A stretch of DNA of 22,408 bases. Origin: UMGS1071 sp045638545 (GTDB lineage Bacteria; Bacillota; Clostridia; Oscillospirales; Acutalibacteraceae). The translations under genes and the position numbers were made by a program. The notes beneath the pieces are model-generated. The model was given only the letters and a program-made list of their open reading frames with translations, did not search any database and was not told the origin of the DNA. The stretch spans positions 1 through 22,408 of the forward strand of contig JAZUBL010000067.1 in NCBI GenBank assembly GCA_045638545.1, in the 5' to 3' direction. Position 1 is the stretch's first letter, and each line of letters begins with the position of its first letter. Of the stretch, positions 1 through 6,958 are shown in pieces.

Positions 1-7
1 TCACGAG

Positions 8-48
8 AGGGGCTTTGCCCCTTCACCCCACAGCCTTTGAAAAGGCTG
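8..48. other. two adjacent hairpins downstream of recX
   Basis: Two perfect short inverted repeats lie next to each other: AGGGGC/GCCCCT with a 3-base loop (8-22), and CAGCCTT/AAGGCTG with a 4-base loop (31-48). Neither is followed by a clear T tract on either strand, so they are not textbook terminators. From memory, GC-rich double hairpins of this look are common intergenic elements in Ruminococcaceae-type genomes, but I cannot show copy number from one window. They may end the recA-recX transcript. Confidence 0.5.
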
Positions 49-70
49 GCGAAACTTTTGCTTTTTTAGG

Positions 71-691
71 TTACTCCCATTCTTCCAGCCCTTCGGCATA
101 CTCCGCCATGGCGCTGCGGATATCCTCATAGTGATAGCCAAGCCGCTGCAAAGCAGCAACCGCCCGGCGCATGACTTTTTCATCACTGGCACAGGCCGGG
201 TACTTTCGCTCCACAATAGCCAGAATTTTCTCCTGCGGGTCCGGTGCCAATTCTTCTGCCAGCTCCCGGGCCAGTTCTTTGTCGATCCCCTTCTGAAGCA
301 GCTCGTACACTGTGCGGGAGGTGGAGTAGCCTTTTCGGTTCAGCAGCTCCGCCGCATATCGACGAGCATAATCCTCATCATCCAGCAGGCCAAGGTCTTC
401 CATTTTGTCCGCCGCTGCCTGCGCTGCTTCTGCCGATGTCGTCCGGCGAATTTTCTCCACCAGCTCCTTTTTAGAGTGGCTGCGGTGCTCCAGCAGATAC
501 AGTGCTTTTTCATTGGCACGACGCTGCTCCGACGCCTGCAGCAGAGCATACAGTTCCTCGTCGGTAATGTCCTGCCCCACTTTCCAGCGCGCTTTCAGCA
601 GTGTCTCTGTATCAATATTCATGGCGAACTCACCGTCTAAAAACAGAGCGGTGAAGCTTTTTCGCCGTGGCTCCATTGCTGTAATTTCCAT
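71..691 (-). CDS. recX: regulatory protein RecX
   Basis: RecX binds RecA filaments and modulates (usually inhibits) recombinase activity in the cytoplasm. The roughly 206-residue product is helical and charged. It has the family's repeated three-helix pattern, for example KALYLLEHRSHSKKEL, MEDLGLLDDEDYARRYA and LQRLGYHYEDI, and the N-terminal EPRRKSFTALFLDGEF block typical of Firmicutes RecX. It directly follows recA on the same strand. I chose the ATG at 691. A TTG at 697 overlaps the recA stop codon and would add two residues, so the genes either overlap slightly or are separated by two bases. In both cases translation is probably coupled, since no strong ribosome binding site precedes the start. 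Family assignment is firm; the exact start is not. Confidence 0.93.
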   Translation of the reverse strand: MEITAMEPRRKSFTALFLDGEFAMNIDTETLLKARWKVGQDITDEELYALLQASEQRRANEKALYLLEHRSHSKKELVEKIRRTTSAEAAQAAADKMEDLGLLDDEDYARRYAAELLNRKGYSTSRTVYELLQKGIDKELARELAEELAPDPQEKILAIVERKYPACASDEKVMRRAVAALQRLGYHYEDIRSAMAEYAEGLEEWE

Positions 692-693
692 GA

Positions 694-1824
694 TCAATCG
701 TCGTCATCCACAGTGATGTCGATGTTCACTTTTGCAGCGATCGGCTTGTCATCTGCCAGTGGTGCTGCAGGTGCTTCTTCTACCGGTGTTGCCACTGGCT
801 TTGCCTTGGCTGTCTTGCCCGGCTTTTTGAAAAGCTGATCCATATTCTCGTGGATCTTACCTTCGATCTCCTTCAGCAGCGCTGCATTCTCCGGCTGGCC
901 CAGCATATCGCGAACGTTGTCGCGGCCCTGACCGAGGCGTGTCTCACCATAGGAGAACCATGCACCGCTCTTCTTCACGATTTCCAGCTTTACAGCAGTA
1001 TCGAGAATTTCGCCGGTGCGGTTGATACCCTGACCGTACAGCACGTCGAACTCTGCCTCACGGAATGGCGGTGCGATCTTGTTCTTCACAACCTTTGCAC
1101 GGGTACGGGAACCGATCTGCTCTGTGCCGTTCTTCAGTGTTTCAATGCGTCGGATATCAATGCGAACAGAAGAATAGAACTTCAGTGCGCGGCCGCCTGG
1201 TGTAACTTCCGGGCTGCCGTAAATAACGCCAACCTTCTCACGAAGCTGGTTGATGAAGATCGCCACACAGTTGGACTTGGAAATAGCACCTGCCAGCTTA
1301 CGCAGTGCCTGAGACATGAGTCTTGCCTGCAGACCAACGTGGCTGTCACCCATTTCGCCTTCGATTTCTGCTCTTGGTACCAGCGCCGCAACAGAGTCCA
1401 CAACGATCACGTCGATCGCACCGGAGCGAACCAGCGCCTCTGTAATTTCCAGCGCCTGCTCACCGGTATCCGGCTGAGAAACAAGCAGCTCATCTACGTT
1501 TACGCCCAGTGCTCTTGCATAAACAGGGTCCAGTGCGTGCTCAACGTCGATAAATGCAGCGTTGCCGCCCATTTTCTGGCCTTCTGCAATGCAGTGAAGC
1601 GCCAGTGTTGTTTTACCGGAGGATTCCGGACCGTATACTTCTACGATTCTGCCTCTTGGCAGGCCGCCAATACCCAGCGCCATATCCAGACAGAAGGAAC
1701 CGGTGGAGATAGCCTCCACATTCATTGCCTCATTCTGGCCAAGACGCATAACTGCGCCTTTACCGAACTGCTTTTCAATTTGTGCTACTGCTGTTTCCAA
1801 TGCTTTTGCTTTATCCAGTGCCAT
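694..1824 (-). CDS. recA: recombinase RecA
   Basis: RecA is an ATP-dependent strand-exchange protein for homologous recombination and coprotease for LexA self-cleavage. The 376-residue product has the N-terminal polymerisation helix, Walker A GPESSGKTT (about residues 65-73), Walker B VIVVDSVAAL, the L1/L2 DNA-binding regions (MGDSHVGLQARLMSQALRK; INQLREKVGVIYGSPEVTPG) and an acidic C-terminal tail ending in DDDD. The usual length is about 345-355; the extra residues are an Ala/Pro/Lys-rich linker before the tail. GGAGG lies 9 bases before the ATG. A consensus-like promoter just upstream (1865-1893) gives recA its own transcription unit with recX, and a LexA-like half-degenerate box lies further upstream. 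Confidence 0.99.
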   Translation of the reverse strand: MALDKAKALETAVAQIEKQFGKGAVMRLGQNEAMNVEAISTGSFCLDMALGIGGLPRGRIVEVYGPESSGKTTLALHCIAEGQKMGGNAAFIDVEHALDPVYARALGVNVDELLVSQPDTGEQALEITEALVRSGAIDVIVVDSVAALVPRAEIEGEMGDSHVGLQARLMSQALRKLAGAISKSNCVAIFINQLREKVGVIYGSPEVTPGGRALKFYSSVRIDIRRIETLKNGTEQIGSRTRAKVVKNKIAPPFREAEFDVLYGQGINRTGEILDTAVKLEIVKKSGAWFSYGETRLGQGRDNVRDMLGQPENAALLKEIEGKIHENMDQLFKKPGKTAKAKPVATPVEEAPAAPLADDKPIAAKVNIDITVDDDD

Positions 1825-1864
1825 GCTCTATATCCTCCGGTTACGTATCACTTATTTTGGCTTT

Positions 1865-1893
1865 ATTATAATAAAAACCCCTTGATAAATCAA
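1865..1893 (-). promoter_or_regulatory. recA promoter embedded in prmC terminator
   Basis: On the minus strand TTGATT (1893-1888) and TATAAT (1870-1865) are separated by exactly 17 bases, a good sigma-A promoter. The -35 box sits in the loop side and 3' arm of the terminator hairpin (1874-1901), and the -10 box is just past its T tract. Transcription would start near 1858, so the recA mRNA would not contain the hairpin. Confidence 0.75.
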
Positions 1894-1901
1894 GGGGTTT
1901 T
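1869..1901 (-). terminator. rho-independent terminator after prmC
   Basis: A perfect 13-bp stem, AAAACCCCTTGAT against ATCAAGGGGTTTT, with a 2-base centre is followed on the minus strand by T-rich sequence (TTTTTATTAT). It lies 25 bases past the prmC stop and should end the response regulator/kinase/DUF1385/prmC transcript. The same DNA carries the recA promoter. Confidence 0.85.
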
Positions 1902-1911
1902 ACGAAAAAAT

Positions 1912-1925
1912 CGAACAATTGTTTT
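1912..1925 (-). promoter_or_regulatory. possible LexA (DinR) operator
   Basis: CGAAC-AATT-GTTTT matches the Firmicutes SOS box CGAACNNNNGTTCG at 8 of 10 fixed positions. It ends one base before the prmC stop codon and lies roughly 20 bases upstream of the recA -35 box. recA is a classic LexA target, which makes the site plausible, but it does not overlap the promoter as most operators do. Confidence 0.35.
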
Positions 1926-2783
1926 CTATTCTCTAGGCGATGTACCATAAACGACTCTCTCGATGCCGCTGAAGTCCTGTGCATAACGGATTCGCTCAAT
2001 GCCGGCTGCCGCAAACAATTCGCCAACATCACGGGATTGTCCTTCACCGACTTCCACCGCAATGAGGCCGCCCGGCTTCAGCAGCGGGATCCACAGCTCT
2101 GCAATGGCGCGGTAGAATACCAGTCCGTCTTCACCGCCGTCCAGCGCCTCTCTCGGCTCCTGCTGCACTTCTGCCTGCAGGGTATCGATCTCCTCAGAGA
2201 TAATATACGGCGGATTGGACAGGATCGCATCTACCGGCTGGAACAGTTCCGGATCCGGCTTTTCCAGCACGTTGGCACGCACTGCTTTTGCTTTTGCAAT
2301 GTCTTTATTGCCTTCGATATTCTTCAGCAGATACTCCATGGCCTTGTCGTAAAATTCCACACAGGTCACGTCTGCCTTCGGCATCAGGGAGGATAACCCC
2401 AGGCCAACTGCACCGGTGCCGGCACAGAGATCCAGCACCTTCGCCTGGCTTCTGCCCCGCAGATTTTCATCTGCAGTGCGCACCAGTACCTCGGTATCTT
2501 CTCTTGCAGCGAGAACACCCTCACCCATTTCCAGCATCAGCTCCATGAAAGGCCATCTGCCCAGAATGTACTGGAGCGGCCGTCTGGCACAGCGCTGCTG
2601 GATCATGGTATTAAATGTAACGATGTCGCTGTTGGCGGCATCCTGATCGCCTTTGATCACCAGTGCCTGCCGATTCATAGCAAACACAGCTTCAAAAATA
2701 CACATTGCATCAAAAGCAGGGCTTTCAATGCCGGCCTGGGTCAGTCGATCCCTGCCGTTTAAATATACCTGAGAATAGGTCAT
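1926..2783 (-). CDS. prmC: peptide chain release factor N5-glutamine methyltransferase PrmC
   Basis: PrmC uses S-adenosylmethionine to methylate the glutamine of the GGQ motif in release factors RF1/RF2, raising termination efficiency. The 285-residue product has the N-terminal helical RF-binding domain, the RRPLQYILG segment (about 67-75), the SAM-binding motif DLCAGTGA (about 118-125) and the catalytic NPPY (190-193) that holds the target glutamine amide. Length is normal for the family. The start codon overlaps the stop of the DUF1385 gene in an ATGA arrangement, implying translational coupling. DUF1385 (YqhQ-like) genes next to prmC are a known Firmicutes neighbourhood; the usual prfA is not in the window. 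Confidence 0.97.
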   Translation of the reverse strand: MTYSQVYLNGRDRLTQAGIESPAFDAMCIFEAVFAMNRQALVIKGDQDAANSDIVTFNTMIQQRCARRPLQYILGRWPFMELMLEMGEGVLAAREDTEVLVRTADENLRGRSQAKVLDLCAGTGAVGLGLSSLMPKADVTCVEFYDKAMEYLLKNIEGNKDIAKAKAVRANVLEKPDPELFQPVDAILSNPPYIISEEIDTLQAEVQQEPREALDGGEDGLVFYRAIAELWIPLLKPGGLIAVEVGEGQSRDVGELFAAAGIERIRYAQDFSGIERVVYGTSPRE

Positions 2784-3739
2784 TTGTTCAACAAGTCCTC
2801 TCCATTTTCCGGAATAACTTCTTTCATAGCAGAAATTGCTGTTTCGATCATTTCATCATCCGGCTCCTTTACGGTAATTCTCTGCACCCAGAGGCCAGGT
2901 GTACGGATGATACGGGTTAACACGTTGTCATGGCGGGCACACAGCTTAATCAGCTCGTAACCGCAGGATACGGAAATCGGCATCAATGCCAGTTTGCAGA
3001 GCATACGGATCAGTGCATTCTCAAATGGAATGAACAGACCAACGATGATACCAACGATTACCGTAAGAATGATAAAGCTGGTACCGCATCTTGGGTGAAA
3101 ACGGCTCTGCTTGCGAACGTTCTCTACAGTCAGTTCCAGATCATTTTCGTAACAGAAGATGGTTTTATGTTCTGCGCCGTGATAGCGGAACATCCGCTTG
3201 ATCGACGGCATCAGCGATACGATCCACATATAAATCAGGAAGATGGCCAGTCGCATAGCGCCTTCAATCGGGGAACGCCACCAGCCTAAAGCTTCCGGTT
3301 CGCCGCATACCCAGTTGAGGCCGTTAAATGCCAGAGAAGGCAGGAACATGAACAGACCAACGGCGATGCAGATACCGAAGAATGCTGCAACACCTACCAG
3401 AATGCCCATACCTACGTTGCCCATGTGCTTGTCCAGCCATTTATCAAACTTGCTCTGCTGTTCCTCTTCGCCGGTCGCCATCTGCTCTGCAGAAATGCCC
3501 AGCGCTTTATAGCCCAGCGAGAAGGACTGGATCATACCGAAGATGCCGCGGATAAACGGCCACTTCATCCATGGGAATTTTTTCGCCCAGTCTTTTACTT
3601 CAATGTCAATATTTTCAATGCAGCCATTTTCCAGGCGGCAGGCAGCAACGGTGCGCTTTGGGCCGCGCATCATAATGCCTTCCATCAAGGCCTGACCGCC
3701 AATGGACGTGATACGTTTTGTTTTGTTTTTCTTTGCCAT
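2780..3739 (-). CDS. DUF1385 (YqhQ-like) integral membrane protein
   Basis: A membrane protein of the DUF1385 family, best known as Bacillus YqhQ; its biochemical function is not settled. The N-terminus holds the family signature GGQALMEGIMMRGPKR (about residues 13-28). Several hydrophobic segments follow: one around GILVGVAAFFGICIAVGL, one at AMRLAIFLIYMWIVSLMP, one at FIILTVIVGIIVGLFIP, and a weaker one near ALIRMLCKLALMPISVSCGY. The conserved RYHGAEHKTIFCYE block lies between the second and third. I chose the ATG at 3739 because AAGGA sits about 7 bases before it and it begins right at the conserved region; an in-frame start at 3817 lacks a comparable site and would overlap the kinase gene. 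The gene lies between the histidine kinase (37 bases away) and prmC. Confidence 0.9.
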   Translation of the reverse strand: MAKKNKTKRITSIGGQALMEGIMMRGPKRTVAACRLENGCIENIDIEVKDWAKKFPWMKWPFIRGIFGMIQSFSLGYKALGISAEQMATGEEEQQSKFDKWLDKHMGNVGMGILVGVAAFFGICIAVGLFMFLPSLAFNGLNWVCGEPEALGWWRSPIEGAMRLAIFLIYMWIVSLMPSIKRMFRYHGAEHKTIFCYENDLELTVENVRKQSRFHPRCGTSFIILTVIVGIIVGLFIPFENALIRMLCKLALMPISVSCGYELIKLCARHDNVLTRIIRTPGLWVQRITVKEPDDEMIETAISAMKEVIPENGEDLLNK

Positions 3740-3776
3740 TACAGGATCCTTTCTATTATTTAATTGAAAACACGGC

Positions 3777-4868
3777 TTATCCGTGTAATTTTTGCTTTTG
3801 ACGCTGTAAATTTTCATAAGTAGGAATGGAAATTGTTACAGCAGTGCCAAGATTTTCATGGCTTTCAATTTCCAGTCTGCCGGCGTGGAGCATCATGATC
3901 TCATCTGCCAGCGCAAGACCAATGCCGGAACCACGGATCATCTGGTTTGCTTTGTAGAACTTCTTCCGGATATTCGGCAGATGTTCCGCAGGAATACCGC
4001 AGCCGTTGTCTGCTACGGTAATGTGGATAAAGCCGTCTTCTACTTTTACGGATACGCTGACGGTACCGCCCTCGTCCGTATATTTCAGTGCGTTATCAAT
4101 AATATTCACGAATACCTGACGCAGACGGTTGATGTCGCCGTAAATTACAGGCAGTGCTTTTGGTGCATCATATAATAAGTACTTGTGTTCTGCCTTGGCT
4201 CTGTCTGTAAAGAGATAAACAGATTCCGACAGATCTTCCAGCACGTCTGTTTTTTCCATATTGGTTTTCATTTTGCCGTTCTGCATTCTGGAGAAATCCA
4301 GCAGTTCTTCTACCAGACCGGAGAGACGCTCCGACTCACGGATGATCACGTTGATACCGCGGTCGAACATCTGCCGATCCAGATCACCGCACTGCAGTGT
4401 CTCTGCCCAGCCTTTAATAGCAGTCAGCGGTGTACGCAGTTCATGAGAAACAGAAGAAATAAATTCGTTCTTCATATTCTCTGTGGTGTCCAGCGAAACA
4501 GCCATTTCGTTAACGGCATCGCACAGTTCACCAATCTCGTCATCGTTGGCTTTCTTCAGACGGATATTAAAATCACCCTGGGCAATTTTCTGCGCAGAGA
4601 AATTGATCTCCTTCAGCGGTGTAGTCAGATTATGAAGGAACCGGCGGCTGATCAGCGTCACCGTAATGACCAGCAGAATGCTGGCAGCTGTCATGCCGCC
4701 GCAGACGCCCCAGGTGATGGCCGGTTCTGCATCGATCACAAAATGAAGCAGAACGGTGAGCCCCACAATAAAGGCTGCCAGAAAAAGACTGACTGTACCG
4801 GCGATCCTCCAGGTCAGGCGGTTAGCCAGACCCATACGAACCCGGGCTCCTGTATTTTTCTTTTTCAC
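3777..4868 (-). CDS. sensor histidine kinase, HAMP-HisKA-HATPase
   Basis: A membrane histidine kinase, presumably partner of the upstream response regulator. Of 363 residues, about 22-45 and 54-74 are transmembrane helices, 75-130 a HAMP linker, and 131-200 the HisKA dimer domain with H142 in SHELRTPL. The ATPase domain follows, with N box NIIDNALKYT, G1 DNGCGIP and G2 GSGIGLALADE. The two membrane helices are separated by only about 8 residues, so there is no extracellular sensor domain; the signal may be read in the membrane or through a partner protein. The start is GTG at 4868, preceded by a G-rich GGGGGGA; an ATG at residue 12 is an alternative. Its signal is unknown. Confidence 0.93.
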   Translation of the reverse strand: MKKKNTGARVRMGLANRLTWRIAGTVSLFLAAFIVGLTVLLHFVIDAEPAITWGVCGGMTAASILLVITVTLISRRFLHNLTTPLKEINFSAQKIAQGDFNIRLKKANDDEIGELCDAVNEMAVSLDTTENMKNEFISSVSHELRTPLTAIKGWAETLQCGDLDRQMFDRGINVIIRESERLSGLVEELLDFSRMQNGKMKTNMEKTDVLEDLSESVYLFTDRAKAEHKYLLYDAPKALPVIYGDINRLRQVFVNIIDNALKYTDEGGTVSVSVKVEDGFIHITVADNGCGIPAEHLPNIRKKFYKANQMIRGSGIGLALADEIMMLHAGRLEIESHENLGTAVTISIPTYENLQRQKQKLHG

Positions 4869-4977
4869 CGGAGAATCCCCCCATTCATCATCCGGCTTCT
4901 GGAAAGTCTATCTATATAAATAAATCTGCAGCAATATGATACCATATCCCGCAGCATAAATTTAAAAGAATATTCGG

Positions 4978-5685
4978 TTATGCCTCCCAGCGGTAACCAA
5001 GGCCCCATACAGTGAGGATATGCTTTGGATTGGAAGGCTCGTCTTCGATCTTCATACGCAGACGGCGAATGTTTACGTCAACGATTTTTTCTTCACCAAA
5101 GTAGTTTTCGCCCCAAACGTGCTTCAGGATCTCAGTACGATCCAGCGCTGTTGCCGGCGGATTGGAGAAGAAATACTCCATGATCTGGAACTCTACCTGT
5201 GTCAGCTCAATCGGCTTACCGTCCTTCATCAGAGAACGGTTGCGGAGATTGAGAGCAAAGTTGCCGGACTTGATTTCTTCCTTAAACACGCTGTCACCCT
5301 TGGACTCTACCATAGCAACACGGCGGTATACAGCATCTACGCGGGCTGTCAGCTCAGAAAGGCTGAACGGCTTTGTCACGTAGTCGTCGGCGCCCATCAT
5401 CAGGCCGCTTACTTTGTCCATCTCCTGTGTTTTTGCTGTCAGCATAATAATGCCGATGGAGCTGCTGCGCTTGCGGAACTCCTTGCACACAGCAAGACCG
5501 TCATATTTGCCAGGCATCATAATATCAAGAATTGCAACGTCGAAATCGCCGTTTTCCCGCTCGTAAATTTCCAGGGCTTTTTCGCCGTTTTCCGCTTCAT
5601 AAGTTTCATAACCGGCACGATTCAGGTTGATCACGATGACCTCACGAATCGGCTGTTCGTCTTCAACAACAAGAATCTTCTTCAT
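4978..5685 (-). CDS. OmpR/PhoB-family response regulator
   Basis: A DNA-binding response regulator of 235 residues. Its receiver domain (1-120) has the acidic pair E8/D9, phosphoacceptor D54 in LDIMMPG, T83 and K105 in TKPFS. A winged-helix Trans_reg_C domain at about 135-232 ends in RRLRMKIEDEPSNPKHILTV and WGLGYRWEA, the family's terminal hairpin. It is followed after 109 bases by the kinase gene, a standard two-component pair. AAGGA lies upstream; the ATG at 5685 gives the usual MKKILVVEDE start, but a GTG at 5691 (two residues longer) has closer spacing to the ribosome binding site. An extended -10 promoter lies at 5760-5768. Target genes cannot be told from the sequence. Confidence 0.96.
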   Translation of the reverse strand: MKKILVVEDEQPIREVIVINLNRAGYETYEAENGEKALEIYERENGDFDVAILDIMMPGKYDGLAVCKEFRKRSSSIGIIMLTAKTQEMDKVSGLMMGADDYVTKPFSLSELTARVDAVYRRVAMVESKGDSVFKEEIKSGNFALNLRNRSLMKDGKPIELTQVEFQIMEYFFSNPPATALDRTEILKHVWGENYFGEEKIVDVNIRRLRMKIEDEPSNPKHILTVWGLGYRWEA

Positions 5686-5759
5686 TTCCACTCACATCCT
5701 TTTGGTGTAATATCTACCAAATACGTATACTTTCGTATTAAAAATTACAATTATTAAGT

Positions 5760-5768
5760 ATTATAACA
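5760..5768 (-). promoter_or_regulatory. candidate extended -10 promoter of the response regulator
   Basis: On the minus strand TGTTATAAT fits an extended -10 element (TGnTATAAT). There is no good -35 box at normal distance. The inverted repeat AATACG/CGTATT (5720-5739) lies between this site and the gene and could be an operator for the regulator itself; that is speculation. Confidence 0.45.
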
Positions 5769-5794
5769 TTTTTGTAAACAAAAAAATAGTATCA

Positions 5795-5844
5795 ATCCTG
5801 TAATAAACTGATTTTCTCACACATTTTGCCGGATTTTACAGGAT
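5795..5844. repeat. inverted repeat in the divergent spacer
   Basis: ATCCTGTAA (5795-5803) and TTACAGGAT (5836-5844) are perfect inverted copies 32 bases apart, in the 340-base AT-rich spacer between the response regulator and ndk. The arms could be two half-sites for a dimeric regulator. Apart from the two promoters and this repeat I see no gene in the spacer. Confidence 0.45.
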
Positions 5845-5975
5845 TTGTTCCCATCCAGCAGCAAAGCGTGCCGAAATGTTTACAACCGTTTCATAATTTC
5901 CGTTTTTTATTCTAAAAAACCCGCAAAAAATAAACGCAGATTTTTCAAAAATATAGTGTACTTTTGGAAGAATTA

Positions 5976-5984
5976 TGATATAAT
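5976..5984 (+). promoter_or_regulatory. ndk promoter (extended -10)
   Basis: TGATATAAT is a perfect extended -10 element. The -35 position (around 5956-5961) is poor, as is usual for this class. It lies 43 bases before the ndk start, giving a short leader. Confidence 0.65.
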
Positions 5985-6026
5985 GGATTTGATATTATTT
6001 TTTAAAGAAAAAGGAGTTTGTTCGAA

Positions 6027-6428
6027 ATGGAAAGAACCTATATTATGCTTAAGCCAGACGCAATCAAGAGAGGCCTCATGGGCGAAGTTATCTCCCGCAT
6101 TGAGAGAAAGGGCTACAAGATTGTTGACTGCAAGATGATGAACCTGACAGAGGCTGTTCTCCGCGAGCACTATGCACACATCGCTGACAAGCCATTCTTC
6201 CCAGAAATCGTTTCCTACATGACATCCGGTCCAGTTCTCGGCATGATCGTTGAAGGCGTTAACGCTGTTCAGGGCATGAGAATCATCATGGGCGCTACAA
6301 AGTTTGAGGAAGCTGCTGCTGGCACAATCCGCGGCGACTACGCTTTCTGCACAGGCGAGAACATCATCCACGGTTCCGACTCCATCGAGAACGCTGAGAT
6401 CGAAATCAAGCGCTTCTTCGGCTGCTAA
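6027..6428 (+). CDS. ndk: nucleoside diphosphate kinase
   Basis: Transfers the gamma phosphate of ATP to nucleoside diphosphates through a phosphohistidine, balancing NTP and dNTP pools. The 133-residue product matches the compact bacterial Ndk along its whole length: YIMLKPDAIKRGLMG at the start, then SGPVLGMIVEG, RGDYAF and the active-site NIIHGSDS with H115. The ATG at 6027 has AAGGAG (6011-6016) at good distance; an in-frame TTG at 6018 sits too close to it. It has its own promoter and a strong terminator, so it is probably transcribed mostly alone. Confidence 0.98.
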   Translation: MERTYIMLKPDAIKRGLMGEVISRIERKGYKIVDCKMMNLTEAVLREHYAHIADKPFFPEIVSYMTSGPVLGMIVEGVNAVQGMRIIMGATKFEEAAAGTIRGDYAFCTGENIIHGSDSIENAEIEIKRFFGC

Positions 6429-6442
6429 TCAGTCATATACCT

Positions 6443-6468
6443 GCTCCCTCCTGCGAGGGAGCTTTTTT
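6443..6468 (+). terminator. ndk terminator
   Basis: An 8-bp perfect stem GCTCCCTC/GAGGGAGC with a 4-base loop is followed by six T. It is only 21 bases before the start of the next plus-strand gene. Confidence 0.92.
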
Positions 6469-6488
6469 ATTTTGAGAGGAGGCTTTTT

Positions 6489-6836
6489 ATGCTGACACAA
6501 CAGGAAGCCATTACCGCCTGCATGACACTGCCAAACGTCTACGAAGACTACCCTTTCCACGATGACACCGCTGCCATGCGCCACAAGGGTAATGACAAAA
6601 TTTTTGCCCTGATCATGAACCGCCATGGCCAGATCTGGATCAACGTGAAAGCGGAACCGGAATGGGGCGCTTTCTGGCGGCAGCAATATACTGCTGTGGT
6701 ACCGGCTTACCATATGAACAAACAGTACTGGGTCAGCATCATTCTGGACGGCTCCATGACTGACGACCAGATTTTTCAACTGATCGCAGAAAGCCACGCT
6801 CTCACCGCACCGAAACTGAAAAAGAAAAAGCAATAA
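6489..6836 (+). CDS. MmcQ/YjbR family protein
   Basis: A 115-residue protein of the MmcQ/YjbR family, which has a CyaY-like (frataxin-like) fold with a suggested DNA-binding role. The N-terminal VYEDYPFHDDTAAMRHKG block, the central strand-rich part (KIFALIMNRHGQIWINVK) and the PAYHMNKQYWVSIILDG segment fit the family; the C-terminus is a short lysine tail. The function is not known in detail. GAGAGGAGG lies before the ATG. No promoter is evident between the ndk terminator and this start, so it may depend on read-through. Confidence 0.85.
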   Translation: MLTQQEAITACMTLPNVYEDYPFHDDTAAMRHKGNDKIFALIMNRHGQIWINVKAEPEWGAFWRQQYTAVVPAYHMNKQYWVSIILDGSMTDDQIFQLIAESHALTAPKLKKKKQ

Positions 6837-6842
6837 AACAAG

Positions 6843-6875
6843 AAAGGACACCTTCTCCGGAGGGTGTCCTTTTTT
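6843..6875 (+). terminator. terminator after the MmcQ/YjbR gene
   Basis: AAAGGACACC pairs with GGTGTCCTTT across a 10-base GC-rich loop, followed by a T run. It begins 6 bases after the stop codon. Confidence 0.9.
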
Positions 6876-6924
6876 CATCACATTTTTATTCTGTTGTTCA
6901 AAAGTTTTGCTGCGCAAATAAAAA

Positions 6925-6957
6925 ATGCCGCTCTCCGCGGTGGAAAGCAGCATTTCT
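6925..6957 (-). terminator. terminator of the carboxynorspermidine operon
   Basis: Read on the minus strand, AAATGC pairs with GCATTT, with extra inner pairs (GCT/AGC), and is followed by a T-rich tail. It lies 1-2 bases after the nspC stop and faces the preceding plus-strand terminator, so the two units converge with back-to-back terminators. Confidence 0.75.
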
Positions 6958-6958
6958 T

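Noticed and set aside
850..1950. Long open frame (366 codons) opposite recA
   Set aside because: It is the antisense frame of recA, cysteine-rich and without family resemblance or ribosome binding site; long shadow frames are expected opposite a gene with this codon use.
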